Below, in pieces: positions 51,852 to 63,743 of a stretch of 64,000 nucleotides of DNA; position 1 is the stretch's first letter; each line of letters opens with the position of its first letter. The stretch comes from Strigops habroptila. Lineage: Eukaryota > Chordata > Aves > Psittaciformes > Psittacidae. The stretch lies in contig NC_044288.2 of NCBI RefSeq assembly GCF_004027225.2, forward strand, positions 7,933,744 through 7,997,743, read 5' to 3'. A program made the position numbers and the translations under genes. The notes under the pieces were generated by a model that searched no databases, was not told the DNA's origin, and worked only from the letters and a program-made list of their open reading frames with translations.

Positions 51852-53869
51852 TCTGTAGCACTGGAGAATAATAACATTTCATCTAAAACTGAAAGACATG
51901 AAGGCCACATAAATCAAAGCCCATTTGGGCGCATTTCGTTTGGTCTAATTTTTCTACAGTTATTAATCATCGCACAATCCTGCGCGCCTTGAACATCACT
52001 GGAACACACACACTCACGCACACACTCACAGAGCCTGTTCTTCCACTGTCACACATTTTAGAGCCCCAGTATCTGTGACATTAAAAAGAGAAGGGGATCA
52101 TCTGGCATGGTGGGAAGGACAAGGTTTTAGCTGCAGCCTGCTGCCGGTGGTGACCCGTCCCAAAACCACACACTCAGCTGGAAATTGGAGTACAGCCCTG
52201 TCTGTCCCCCAGTTTTGTTTGCTTGGTGCCGGAGCAGGGGGGGCAAGATGTGGGAAATGTTGAGTAGGAAAAGAAAAATGTTATAAACTAACCAACAAAT
52301 AACTAAGAGCAGCCAAATCCATGGATCTTGTGAAAAACATCAATTTCCATGTGAAAATTGGCATTTTGAGCAGGTAAGCAGAGGGCTGCATGACTTCCAG
52401 GTCTGAATTGGTTCTAGAGCCTGATCCAAAGAAAGTGCCGCGTTTTCTCACCGAGCCCTGCTCTTCCCAGTCAGCCTCTGCTTCACAACCCTCACTCTGT
52501 TACCAACGCTGATGTTTGCTGCAAGAAACCAGCACCCTCCTTCGTGTAAAACCTCAGCAGAGATGATGCCTGCTGCCACGTCCAAGCCCCATGCTCCAAA
52601 GACGGGGAGATGTACTTCCTGGAAGGGTTTTCCCCTCCCCAAAGCCAGCTCATGCTCAGGGATCCCTCTGGACAATTATTGCTTCCTTTGCTGCTGGTAA
52701 AATTTGCATCTCTCAATAAGCACTGCTGCAGCTGCGCAATGGGTACGAACCTGTGCCTGTGTGCCTGGGCAGACCCAACACCAGTGTCCCTGCACTGTCC
52801 CAGCCAGGCGGGTGGGTGCGATGGAGTCCTGCAAGGATGAAGACATCACCTTGTGTGAAAAGAACAGAAATCATCTGTGCATACTTGACATCACCTCCCA
52901 TAGCAGCCTCTGAAAGTAAAGAGGAGGGAAGCCCTGGAACCTGCAGGACACTAGAAAAGTTAGAGTCAAAGTGCTTTGTGTTACCAGTACTATCACTTCC
53001 CATATTTTTACATATATATGAAGTATCTCCTTCTTCCTATGCCTTTAGAAAACAAATAATTTAGCTCAAATACTCCAGCTGCTTTGTCCCCAGCTATGGC
53101 CAAAGCAGGTAACTGGAGTAATTCCTTTTTCCATCACTCTCCGTGGCTTGGCAGCCTGAGCTCAGCCCCAAGCTGAGCCCCCAGCCTGTACCTGCACCGG
53201 GTTTCACAGACCCTGTGCCTTGGACCACTTGCCAACACCCGGCACCCTCAGCCCTTGCTCACACACTACCCGGCACTGACAGCCTGCTGCACCCCACCGC
53301 TCCCCTTCCCCGAGCTCTGCACCCCAGGGCTGTGGCTGTGGGATCTGACCCGTGCAGGACCAGCCCTGCCCATGGCTCCCCAGCCAACGCAGAGCTCATG
53401 GCACGGTTTGCTGGCTACCGTCCTGCCACCAGCTGCGGATGGGACTGGCACAGAAGGGGGTGGCTGCGGGGCTGGAACACGGGTACCTCCTCCTGGGGTT
53501 TGTTTTGCCTCCTGAAACGTGCATGCCTCCCGTCCTGCAGCAAGGATCCCCTGCCAGTCACTGCACTGCACATGGCTCGTGTAATTCCTTGGAATGGCTT
53601 CTGTGCAGGAGCTGAGGCCAAGCGCGCCTGGCGTGCCTGCAGCAATCCACCATCCTCACCAGCACCGGCAGAATTCCTACAGCTTTCCAACTGCGATCAG
53701 CATGCGTTCAACCCACTGGTACCGGAGAGCCTTGAGAAACACAACAAGAGGCGCAGGGAGGACACAGAGGGAACAAGATCATCAAAAAACAAACGGAATA
53801 TTTTGCTGACGGCAACAAAGCCCCACACACTGCTCCCTGGTCTCCACTGAAATACATTTACAGTGTCTC

Positions 53870-53903
53870 AGAGAAGGAGGGGAAGAGGAGAGAGGGAGAG
53901 GGA
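53870..53903 (-). promoter_or_regulatory. 34-nt polypyrimidine (CU-rich) tract on the transcript strand
   Basis: The plus strand is uninterrupted purine over 34 bases, so the KCTD16 transcript carries an uninterrupted CU tract with several UCUCUCC and UCUUCC-like motifs. Such tracts are typical binding sites for PTB or PCBP proteins. It lies about 150 bases past the Pumilio-type cluster. Confidence 0.4.
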
Positions 53904-54042
53904 CCGTGGGATGAGTTCTCTACTGTTCAAACCCTCAAAGAGACCTGAAGAAGGAAACAATACATCCAGGAGACTGCTTAAAAATGCTTCTTTTCTGAGA
54001 AAGTTGCAGTTGTTAGGAGAAGGAGCCAGAAAATCTTTAAGC

Positions 54043-54130
54043 AGATATATATTGAATTATATATACATATATATATACAAAGAGATATATATACACAGCA
54101 TAATATATGCACATATATTATATATACACA
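54043..54130. repeat. TA-rich simple repeat
   Basis: An imperfect (TA)n tract with interspersed AC and GAG interruptions over almost 90 bases, inside the KCTD16 3' UTR. It is likely to be length-variable between individuals. Confidence 0.85.
54060..54128 (-). promoter_or_regulatory. Four TGTATATA Pumilio-type sites in the 3' UTR
   Basis: On the KCTD16 transcript strand the octamer TGTATATA occurs at 54121..54128, 54088..54095, 54072..54079 and 54060..54067. Each fits the Pumilio response element UGUANAUA. They lie about 470-530 bases after the stop codon. The sites sit in a TA-rich repeat, so their origin may simply be repeat expansion. Pumilio repression of neuronal mRNAs is established; its action on this gene is inference. 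Confidence 0.45.
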
Positions 54131-54589
54131 TGCTTAAGGTAAACTGTCATGGCTAGCTTGTTTCTGTGAGCAGGTGTACATCCTCCCAAACAATACTGTT
54201 GCACTACAAGGAGACGGTGGGAGGCAGCAAGCCCGGACCAGGACACTGCTATGCCCATGGGCCACATCCACCGAGCGAGCAGCAGCCGTCCCCTCCCGCA
54301 CTGAGGCATCCCTTGCCCTCGGCATGGATGTGCCCCTTAAGGTATTTATCTTGTGTAAGACTCAGAGTTACAAAGAAAAGTGTTTGTCATTGTGCTTCCA
54401 CGACCGGGAAAAAATCTGGTTGCCCTAGGACTAAAATGTTAAGGTGAAAGAGGCAAATTAGGCAGTACTATAGAGATGGATTTTGTTTCATTTGTGACCT
54501 AACAAGTAATTATTATTGGGAATTATTTTCATATCACTTAGAACCTTGCTCTAACAGTGAGCAGGTCGTGTGCTTCCCCCGCCTTGAGC

Positions 54590-55111
<522 letters not shown>

Positions 55112-55290
55112 TTACTCCCACCTCTCAGGCAGGTTTCCTCAATGTCCTCACAAACTGACATCAAAACCTCCACCCAGTCTCAGGCGGGAACTGATCTCCA
55201 CCAACTCTGGAGCTCCTTCGCCTGCTCCGCTGGCATGTGTTGCTCAGTTCCCCTCGGGGTCATCTCCCCTCCCTGGCTTCCAGGAACTCA

Positions 55291-55494
55291 GAGAATCACA
55301 GAATAAATCCCAGACTTCTTTGTGTTGGAAGGGACCTTAAAGCTCCTCCAGTCCCAACCACCTGCCACGGCAGGGACACCTTCCACTAGAGCAGGTTGCT
55401 CCAAGCCCCTGTGTCCAACCTGGCCTTGAACACTGCCAGGATGGGGCAGCCACAGCTTCTCTGGGCACCCTGTGCCAGCGCCTCAGCACTCTCA
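55291..55494 (-). mobile_element. CR1 LINE 3' fragment
   Basis: Tail GAATCACAGAATAAATCC on the left, then the shared core, ending at CAGCACTCTCA. This is the same CR1 position where fragment A at 44.57 kb ends. It lies in the KCTD16 intron, about 250 bases from the splice acceptor, in the same orientation as the gene. Confidence 0.96.
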
Positions 55495-55675
55495 TACTCT
55501 GGCACACATTTAGGTCACAGGACACCCCATCATGCTGTAATTTCACAGCTATGGGGAAGAAGGAGGGGTGCAGCCCCCCATGCCATGCTGGAGGGCCAGA
55601 CCCTGCTAGGGTGTGCTCTATGGGCAGGACCGGACACACCAGCTGCCATCAGGCACATCTAGAGTGTACACTTCA

Positions 55676-55762
55676 TTACCACACAAAAATAAGCCTTTAT
55701 AAGTTAATTAAGTCCTAATAGATGCTAATTTCACTTAATGAATATTCACCAAGGATGGGCAT
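55676..55762. promoter_or_regulatory. Intronic AT-rich segment with TTAATTAAG (inferred)
   Basis: AAGTTAATTAAGTCCTAATAG, GATGCTAATTTC and CACTTAATGAATATTCACC lie within 90 bases in the KCTD16 intron. Not repeat-like. Confidence 0.2.
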
Positions 55763-56169
55763 ACAGCGGGTGAGCCAAGGAGGCAGAAAATGCATCTATT
55801 CGTGAGGCAGAACAACAAACTGTAGCCAGTGGTGGGTTTTGGGAGGTTCCTGGGATAACCTCAGTGCCACAGGTGGGAGATTTCATTGAGTTTGGATCTG
55901 GGGCAGTGGAGAACCTTTATTCACCATGAGAAAACATCAGCTTCCAATGCCCAGGGGACATGCATCTCCTGGGGACTCACACAGTTCCCAGCACAGGGCA
56001 CGGGTCTCCTCATCCTGGCTTTGGGTGCTGTCAGGGGGACAGGACAGTGCACTGTGTTTTGTAGTGAGAGGGAAGTACCTGCAGCAGCACCCAACCCATG
56101 CAGCACCCGTGGCTCAGCAGGATGGGTGCTGAGCCCCCGGCACCAGCCACCACTCCCGCAGCAAACTGA

Positions 56170-56335
56170 ACATCACTCTGATTTAACCACTGAATTCATT
56201 AATTAATGTCTAAATGCTTTGAGATTCTGAGATAAAAGAGGCTAATTAATTCTGGCCTGGCTTTCCTGGCTTTCTCCCTGATCTCAGCATATTCGTCTCC
56301 CAGTGCCCTAATTATAATTATTATTATTAGAAGCT
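56170..56335. promoter_or_regulatory. Intronic AT-rich segment with several TAAT cores (inferred)
   Basis: CATTAATTAATGTC, GGCTAATTAATTCTGG and CCTAATTATAATTATTATT are spaced across about 165 bases. The last of these grades into a short ATT repeat, which lowers the weight of that part. Confidence 0.2.
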
Positions 56336-56603
56336 TCTGAAGAAGCAGCAAAGACTGTGATGTATAATTGACACACAACCATCAGCCTTCCAGTTTTCTC
56401 TTCTCTCTCCCTCTTCCACAACAAACCCGCTCCAAGCAGGGAACAGGAATCCCTGTGCAAAGGGATTGCTGGTGTGCAGAAAACCAGGGAGAGAACTGTG
56501 ATTGATAGAAAATAAAAGTAGCACAGGACCTCTACACTAAAAACAATGAAGAAATGGCGCATAGACCCTCACCCTGGCCATCACAAAGTCCATCACAGAT
56601 AAC

Positions 56604-56845
56604 CAGGTTGCTCCAAGCCCCTTTGTCCAACCTGGCCTTGAACACTGCCAGGGATGGGGCAGCCACAGCTTCTCTGGGCACCCTGTGCCAGCGCCTCAGC
56701 ACCCTCACAGGGAAGAGCTTCTGCCTCAGAGCTCATCTCAATCTCCCCTCTGGCAGGTTAAAGCCATTCCCCTTGTCCTGCCCCTACAGGCTTTTGTCTA
56801 AAGCCCCTCTCCAAGTTTCTTGTCAGCCCTTTCAGGCACTGGAAG
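56604..56845 (-). mobile_element. CR1 LINE fragment lacking its 3' end
   Basis: Starts abruptly at CAGGTTGCTCCAAGCCCC, about 80-90 bases into the element compared with the 20.1 kb copy, and continues to TTTCAGGCACTGG. The CR1 tail and the GGGACACCTTCC block are missing, so a deletion or rearrangement removed the 3' end. Confidence 0.95.
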
Positions 56846-58429
56846 ACCACAACTCAAGAAGGGTTTCACATTAGTTCACCCACAAAAAGGCTAACAGAAA
56901 ACATAACACTATTCAAATTCAAATGCTCTCCATAAGGAACTCCCAACCAAGTGCTGTTTCACCATATGGCTGCATCTGCTTGCTGTGCCCAGCCCCAGCC
57001 TGTCCCCGTGGGAGCCCCCCTAGATTTAAACCCTACTAACATCTAATTAATTACTGCTGCCCAGGGGGCAGACCCTCACCCCCCTCTCTCCAACTCCCTG
57101 GAACACAGGGGGAGCACAAGCAAATATGTGAAACCTTGGACAGAACCCAGGGGAAAGGGCTGAACACTTCACACTTCTTGAGCATCTTTTCGCTGGTAAA
57201 TGCTGTTGTCTTGAAATGGAAATACTCAGAGCATGAGGATTCTGATGGCATCTGCACTGGGGAAGTGCTCAGCTCCATCACTGCAACCCCTCCTTTCACT
57301 GTAACACCTATCTTGTAATGAAATTTTAATATCACACTACCTATAACTGATTTTCTGTTATAATGCTTCAGACTTATGAAAGTGAAGTGTTGTGATATTT
57401 CAGAATGAACCAGAATTGAAATATTCAGAATGAACGCTGAAAATTACTGTTCTACAAGAAATTTCAGAAATCTGATAATTTTTTTTCCTGCTGAATTTGA
57501 GATGAGAGCCTGTGTTGATGTGTGAGAACACACAGCAGGATGGAACCTGCTTCCTCACACAGCTCTGACCTTACAGACAGAAGAGCTTATTGTTCTCAGG
57601 ATTACAGACCTTTTATTTAGGTCCTGCAGTTTTCACAGCCCTTTCCCTGATGTTCGGGGTTACTTTTGGATTGTTTTTTTTCCCAGGGGAAGAGGGACAG
57701 CTGAGCCTGGCACAAGACAACAAACTGCAGGTTTGTTGCTACAGATACAGAGATAGCAACGAACTGCTCAGCAAGAGGCACTGGGTTTTCTTGCTCAAAG
57801 GGAAGGGACAGTGCAGGGCAGAGGTTTGGCACTGAGCGCTCCTTGAAACACTGTCCAGACATTCCTTACCCCTACACACGTGGGCTGTACCAACCTTTGT
57901 CTGTGAGCATCCTAATTCGAGCCATTCTGTTTTACTTGCTCTCAATCCAATCTTGTCCATTTCTGTTGTCCTTGTATTCTTCTTACCGCTTCTCTTGCTT
58001 TAGAGCCCTAAAGCTGTTTGCTTTAGGGTTCTAGTTCATATTCCCTTTCTTCTTCCTTATCCCTACACCTTTAACCTCTCAACTATTCTCAGGCTTTGCT
58101 GCCTCTTCCACACTTTATCTCTTCTGCTAGGGCTAATTGCAGCAAATGATCCCCATCTGAGCAGTAACTAACACCACAGCCAGGACTATTGGCAGGTGGG
58201 AATGGGGTAGCTTCCACTCTGAGCCAGGTAGCCTCTGGGCCACCCTTGGCCAGCCCCCATCCCCTCCAGCCCATGAGGTCCTATTCCTGGAGCACTTGAG
58301 GGCCTGATGCCCTCGCCTCCACGCTTCCCTTTGTTTCCAACCTGGTGAAGCAAATATTCTCCTTTCCACACCAAAACCATGGAAGAGTTGAAGCTTTTAA
58401 AAATATTGCACATTATTCATATGGTAAAT

Positions 58430-58785
58430 AAAAATGGATTGCCTCTAGGTCTGAAGATAAGGTGATGTTGGTGAAGTGACAATTTGATTTCGATCACTCA
58501 TTCATGCATGCACAACGCCTCGAACAATTTTTGCATCCATGCATGAATTAAAGGTGTTGTGATTGATGAGAGACCAAGGTCTAATTGGTGTTTTAATAAA
58601 TACATTCTGACTTGGTAATCGAGCCAGATTTATCAGCAGAAAATGCCCCTGTCTAAATAAAATTACCAAGGTAAAGCTTAGGAACAATGACAAATGCCAT
58701 GCAAGTAATTGGCTCAGGAATGGGTGCTGGCAGCAGGACGGGCATGCGGCAGGTTTATTTGCATTTAGGATCAAGTATCTTCAGT
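58430..58785. promoter_or_regulatory. Intronic enhancer-like segment (inferred)
   Basis: About 350 bases of complex AT-rich intron with an 11-base perfect inverted repeat ATTCATGCATG / CATGCATGAAT (58500..58510 and 58538..58548), GTCTAATTGGTG, TTGGTAATCGAGCC, AAGTAATTGGC and a POU octamer ATTTGCAT at 58757..58764. No transposon similarity. Confidence 0.28.
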
Positions 58786-59620
58786 CAAATTTCAGCAAGC
58801 AAACAAAGCCAGGGATGGACTTGACAGTAATGTTATTGCTTTGAACTCTCCCATATGTTCAAAGGCAGCAGTGAGGGGGAAAGAGGGGAACTGGTGGAGC
58901 CAGGACATGAGCTGCTCTCCTCAGATCCCAGCTTCCTTCCTAGTCCAGCCTACTAATGTGATTTTTTCTATTTTAAAGGTTTTTCCATTTATATTTTCTT
59001 AACCTGCCAACCCGGTGCAAAAACCAGAATTATTTGCCCATGGCCTTTCTGTCTGCAGAGGTCTATGACTCGTGCAAAAAACCTTTAGCCTGTCCCCAGC
59101 CAGCACATACACTTCTATCAGGAGGCTCTCTCCCAGCACTGTGTCATTTTACCAGCACTCCTGTGATTTTCCCTAAAACACTGAAATCTGAAAATGAACT
59201 TAGGTAAGAGTATCAGATTTGTTTGAAAATAAAAATAAGTTCCCCAAATGGTGGAGAAAATATGAGACCTGGTGTTAACATACCAGAAGGCATATTAAAT
59301 GAGCCAAAATATTTATATATGGATCTTTCTCAAAGTAACATGTGATGAAGTTGAAATTCAGGGTGGGAAGGGAAGCACAAAGTGTGAGCAGCAGTATGGT
59401 AAAAAACAGAAAGCATCTGAAGAAATTGCTCAACCGTGGCCATCAGCATGGTCAGGCATTCCTGACTGCCGTGATGTACCCCACGGTGTGCAGGCTCCCC
59501 CTTGCACTTCATAGCAAAGCCTGTTTATTTAGAGGAAAACTACTTTCATGGCCAATTTGCTCTTTTGGGTATCACTTTTGTATGCAATAAACAGCCTTGA
59601 GTTCACATTGAGAACAACCA

Positions 59621-59791
59621 GCCACTGGAATAATCTTCCCAAAGAAGTGGTGGACTCCCCAACACTGGACACTGTTAGATTTGACTGGACAAGGTGCTGG
59701 GACATCTAGTCCAGGCCATGCTTTCCCTAGAATGATTGGAGCAGATGATCCATAAGGCCCCTTCCAAGCTGGGATTCCATGGTTCTATGAT
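59621..59791 (+). mobile_element. CR1 LINE 3' fragment (older)
   Basis: GCCACTGGAATAATCTTCCC, then AGTGGTGGACTCCCCAACAC, then GATGATCCATAAGGCCCCTT and a terminal GGATTCCATGGTTCTATGA follow the CR1 3' UTR order in plus orientation. It is more diverged than the young copies and belongs to a different subfamily. Confidence 0.9.
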
Positions 59792-60949
59792 ACCCAGCAA
59801 ACCCATCCCGGGAGGACTCTTCAGCTTCAGGCATCTCCCACCACAACAAGCTGTCGGTGAGGATGGCTGTCCCCGCTGCAGGAGCAGCCTGGCCTGTCCC
59901 GTCATCATCCTTCCCAGGATAGGGTGATACCTCAGCAAATGTCTCCATCATTCATTCAGGTCATCTGTCAGCTTCTAGTTGTTTCTGATTATGGTCTCTT
60001 CAAATCAAGCCTTTTTGAAACCTCTTTGTCAGCCTAACCATAGCTGTCTGCTTCACCAAATCCTCCTCTTTTAGCACTGTAAACATCATTCAGGCTTGCA
60101 CAACCAGATTTATCTGCCTTTCCACCCTGTAGCTCTCTCCACTAAGGAAAATCTTTGGCTGTATGGAAGCAAGAGCACAGCTGAGCAATACCCTTCCAAT
60201 TCTCACCTGCATTCTTCATTGACAGTTTAACAAGCATTTAGCCCGAAGAAGGGAAATGAATAGCCTGGTTTGTAGGCTGAAGAGGTCTGGCTGTTCAGCA
60301 TTCCCAGTATAAGAAGAAGTGATTCAAGGATTAATTCAGTGCTGCTGGCCTCTTGCTTTGTACTCCCCTTTCCAAATACTGTGATTAGAAACAATATTTG
60401 GCCATCAGGACTGTGGCGTTTATCTTCCCCTGGGAAAATTACACTGATATAAAATCGGAAGCACAAGTGTTCTCCTGCCCACAGTGTTTGCTCTTTCTGC
60501 CTCTCTGTCAAACATCTCCAGCTTGTTTAAGTTGGGTGCACAGAGAATTAAGAGCTGCCGCTACCCGCATCTTCCTTCTTCAAGTCCAGCCTTGCCCCCT
60601 CAAATGTAAGACTTTTCTGTATCTTTTTTAATTTATTATTGCTGTATTTACACCCTATCTAAATACAATTTTCCTTGTACCTTCCGTTATTTTAAATTTA
60701 CACCCAAGAACTTGGCAGTGAAGTGTGATTGAATTAAGCCAACCCAGGCTGAAGAGCAAGGGCTTTCCTTGTCTTCTCTGAGCAATCCCCTGGCATTACC
60801 ACGTGGGGAGCTCAGATCTGCGCCACCTTCTCAGCAGGAAAAGACACAAACCTCCCTGGTAGGACACTGAATCGACACAAAACCCAGGGAGCAATGCAGG
60901 CGACCGGGGATTGAACCCCCACAGCTGTTTTGCACTGATGTATTCCTGA

Positions 60950-61085
60950 TGTTTATTGAGAAAGAAATTCCAATCACCCATTAATTACAACACAGGTATA
61001 AACCAAATTAGCCAGAATCATCAGAAAACACGTTTCCTTCCAGTGCCCTAATTTTAGCATTACCCTCATGAGCATTCCTGCAGAC
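60950..61085. promoter_or_regulatory. Intronic enhancer-like segment (inferred)
   Basis: Contains ATCACCCATTAATTACAAC, CCAAATTAGCC and GCCCTAATTTTAGCATTACC in complex sequence inside the KCTD16 intron. Confidence 0.2.
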
Positions 61086-61920
61086 TCCTCAGCAGCTAGA
61101 GCAGAGAAACTCGGAATTAGATGAATGTCAATGAAGCATCAGTGCCTGAAGGCAAAGCCAGGGCAGCTTCCTCAGCTGGGGCAGGAGTGCCCACAGCACT
61201 TTGGATCCATGACTCCACACAGCTCTGGTCTGATCGGAAAGACCTCGAGATACACATATATGTACATATTTGCATACCTGTATGTAAAAACCTCAGTTTA
61301 CATTCCCACTTGAGCCCTGGTTTGGACACGTCTTGTGATTAGCCAAGCCAAAGTGTGTAATCCTCCTGCTTCACGAGGATGTGCTCTGTAACATGCCGAC
61401 AGCTGGTCATGGAAATATGGAGCCACCACTTTTGAATGTTTGAAAATTAGAACTCATGAACTCAAAAATGCTCTGGAGATATGAAGCTATCATGTCAGCC
61501 TATGTTGTTCCAGTTAATTGCAATCAATTGCTAATTGAAAGCTATTTTAAGACTTGCCATTGCTCTGAGCGTAATTTGTGCTCCACTTTGCCCCCACCAC
61601 AAATGGCATTGGTGCAAAGAAATCTCAAGGAAGAGAGTGAAGAAGAGGACCAGGAGCCAGATTCCTGATTCTGTTCTGCCTTTTTGGCAGGTACAATAAA
61701 ATTACGAGCTGTAGATTTAAAAGATGTAAGAGACAAGGGCTGAGAAAAGGAAGTTCATTCACCTGTTGGGGTCTCACCTCTAAAACCTTCCAAAAATGCA
61801 GCTCTGATATTACTGGGTACATCTATTTGCTTGCTCCCTGGATTTACGGACAGTACAGATGTCTCATTTGTTGAAACTAATGTCTTCAAAGAACACTGCA
61901 CCTCAAAGCCAAGTTTGGAT

Positions 61921-62041
61921 CCAGGTTGGATGGGACTTGGAGCAACCTGGTCTAGTGGAAGGTGTCCCTGCCATGGCCGGGGGTTGGAGCTGGATGAGCT
62001 TTAAGGTCCCTTCAACTCAAACCAGTCTGGGATTCTATGAA
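61921..62041 (+). mobile_element. CR1 LINE 3' end fragment
   Basis: AGCAACCTGGTCTAGTGGAA, GGTGTCCCTGCCATGG, GAGCTGGATGAGCTTTAAGG and a terminal GGGATTCTATGA: about 120 bases of the 3' end of the same young subfamily, here in plus orientation. Confidence 0.96.
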
Positions 62042-62236
62042 TAATGGTGAAAAAGTGCCAAAGGCAGAAGGCAAAGTGGAGCCTGGTTTGTATATTATAG
62101 TATGGGAAGAGGTTGTCCAAAAATGTGTCACAGGCTCTGGAGAGGTCTTGTCTTAGAAAATGTGGTTTTACAGGCAGGAAGAAGGTGAGCTTAAAACGTA
62201 CCTAAATTAGTAGGTTTGCAATGGCATCACTTGCAC

Positions 62237-62280
62237 AGGAAGAGAAAAAGGAGAAGAAGGAGGAAAAGGAGAAGGAGAGG
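62237..62280 (+). repeat. 44-nt polypurine (GA-rich) tract
   Basis: Uninterrupted A and G over 44 bases, built of GGA, GAA and AGG units, in the KCTD16 intron. It can form triplex DNA in principle. The Lys/Glu-rich peptide read through it is an artefact. Confidence 0.85.
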
Positions 62281-63721
62281 TGCTTGGCAGCAGGGATGCA
62301 GACAGAAAGATCTACATTCATGCCTCACGTTAGTGTGTGTTTTAAAAACAAGGGCACATCCTCAGGGAAAGGAGGCCCAGTTGGGACGTGTTCATGGGCA
62401 CACAGCAGCTTGGGCTGTGACTTCCCCTGGACTGGCTTTACAACAAAGGCCCCCAAATCCCAACAGAGTTATTTTGACATAAAAATCAAATGCCCTAAAT
62501 AACTGCACAGCATTCAGCAAGAGGCTGGATGCTTCCTGCCAAAGCTGGTGGAGCAGGGGAATCCAACCAGGATAGAACTCGGATTCAGGAGGTGTTTACA
62601 AGCAAGACCAGTACACTCAAGGACAGCAGGGCTGCCACTCAACAGCTACATTCAGACACGCACCAGCTTGACAAGCTATTTCATGATGTCAAGCAGAAAA
62701 TTCCCAGGCAAAGAGATAACTAATTCTTAAATGAGGAGTTTCTGCTAACAGTGCTGGTTTCAACCAACAAGTGAGATTTTATTTTAATCAACTTGCAGCT
62801 CTGCTGTCTTTTCATTGCATTTTACTATGGTTCTAGTTGGAGCAAACTCAGCTCTCTTTTAAAAAGATGCAAGTTAAAATTGTTCTACCTGAACAATCTT
62901 TAATCACCTACTCTCTTGCCTTTTGCTTTCCACCTAGTCCTCATATTTAAGTATCGATCTCCTTGGATGCTGTCAGTGGGCAATTACACTTGCTATCATC
63001 ATAGGGATAAATTCACCCCCTTTCACCTCAGATTTTCTATTCTTGCAGTCCCTCTGTTGCTCCAGTTTCTTCTCTCTCATCTCTTACTCTCAGTATCAAG
63101 TGATTTGCTATTCTTGGAGCATCCTGCCATTGCCTCTTTGTCTCTGCTCCAGTGCTGTTCCCAAAAGTCACCCTTCCCATGAACTGTTCTTCTGGGGCTC
63201 CTCACTCAAGTCTCCCCCCGGACTCTGCTGTCCAATTCTCCTTTCCCTTGTGGTTATCACCTTCTTGCCTCTTTTCTTTACCAGTCCTTTTCCTTCACTT
63301 TACTCACAGCATGGGCGCTTAGGATGCTATAAATTAGTAATTACGCTGTAACAATAGGCAGTGAGCTGTTACAGCTCAGAACTGAAATCACTCAGTTGAA
63401 TAAGGCAGGATGATGAACCTAAACCCAAGGTTACTACAGGTTCATTAACACATCCATGCTGCTCATCCTTGGAGAGCTGAACCTCCTCCTCAGGAAAAGG
63501 AGTGCAGCCGCTGGTTCCTGCCATGGCCCAGGGGATCTGAAGACTCCAGGCAAGACCCTACACCCATGTGGACACCGTGCACAGGGTGGGAGGTGGAGGG
63601 AACCAGCTCCTTGGTGCTCTTCAAGCCCCTGCCAGCGGTGCTGTGTGCCTGGCGAGGAGTCGGTACCATTGGGACAGGCTGAAGCCACCTGTTGAGCACC
63701 ACTGAGCATCACCTGCACAGG

Positions 63722-63743
63722 AGACAGCAGCAGCAGCAGCAGC
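63722..63743. repeat. Short AGC triplet repeat
   Basis: Six to seven AGC units in intron sequence, read as a Gln run in one frame. No coding context. Confidence 0.8.

Larger units (their letters stand above)
50525..54589 (-). other. KCTD16: Probable KCTD16 3' UTR (distal end uncertain)
   Basis: This follows the KCTD16 stop codon on the same strand with no further coding sequence. The end is placed about 20 bases past the AATAAA at 50547..50552, which is followed by GT-rich sequence on the transcript strand. A shorter form could end after the AATAAA at 51846..51851, and a longer one could run into the AT-rich sequence near 49150-50300. The region holds a TA-rich repeat with four TGTATATA sites (54060..54128) and a CU-rich tract (53870..53903). 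Open frames on the opposite strand, including 235 codons at 53143..53850, look accidental. Transcript data would settle the extent. Confidence 0.5.

Noticed and set aside
51308-51910. 200-codon open frame on the minus strand within the probable KCTD16 3' UTR
   Set aside because: No similarity to any family; low-complexity Cys/Ser/Pro-rich reading of UTR sequence.
53143-53850. 235-codon open frame on the plus strand
   Set aside because: It lies antisense to the KCTD16 3' UTR in GC- and Pro-rich sequence, shows no known domain, and overlaps other frames of similar quality. Chance is the simplest reading.
60895-60930. tRNA-like B box (GGTTCAATCCC on the minus strand)
   Set aside because: The flanking bases do not form a T-arm stem of five pairs and no cloverleaf or A box fits, so neither a tRNA nor a clear tRNA-SINE is supported.
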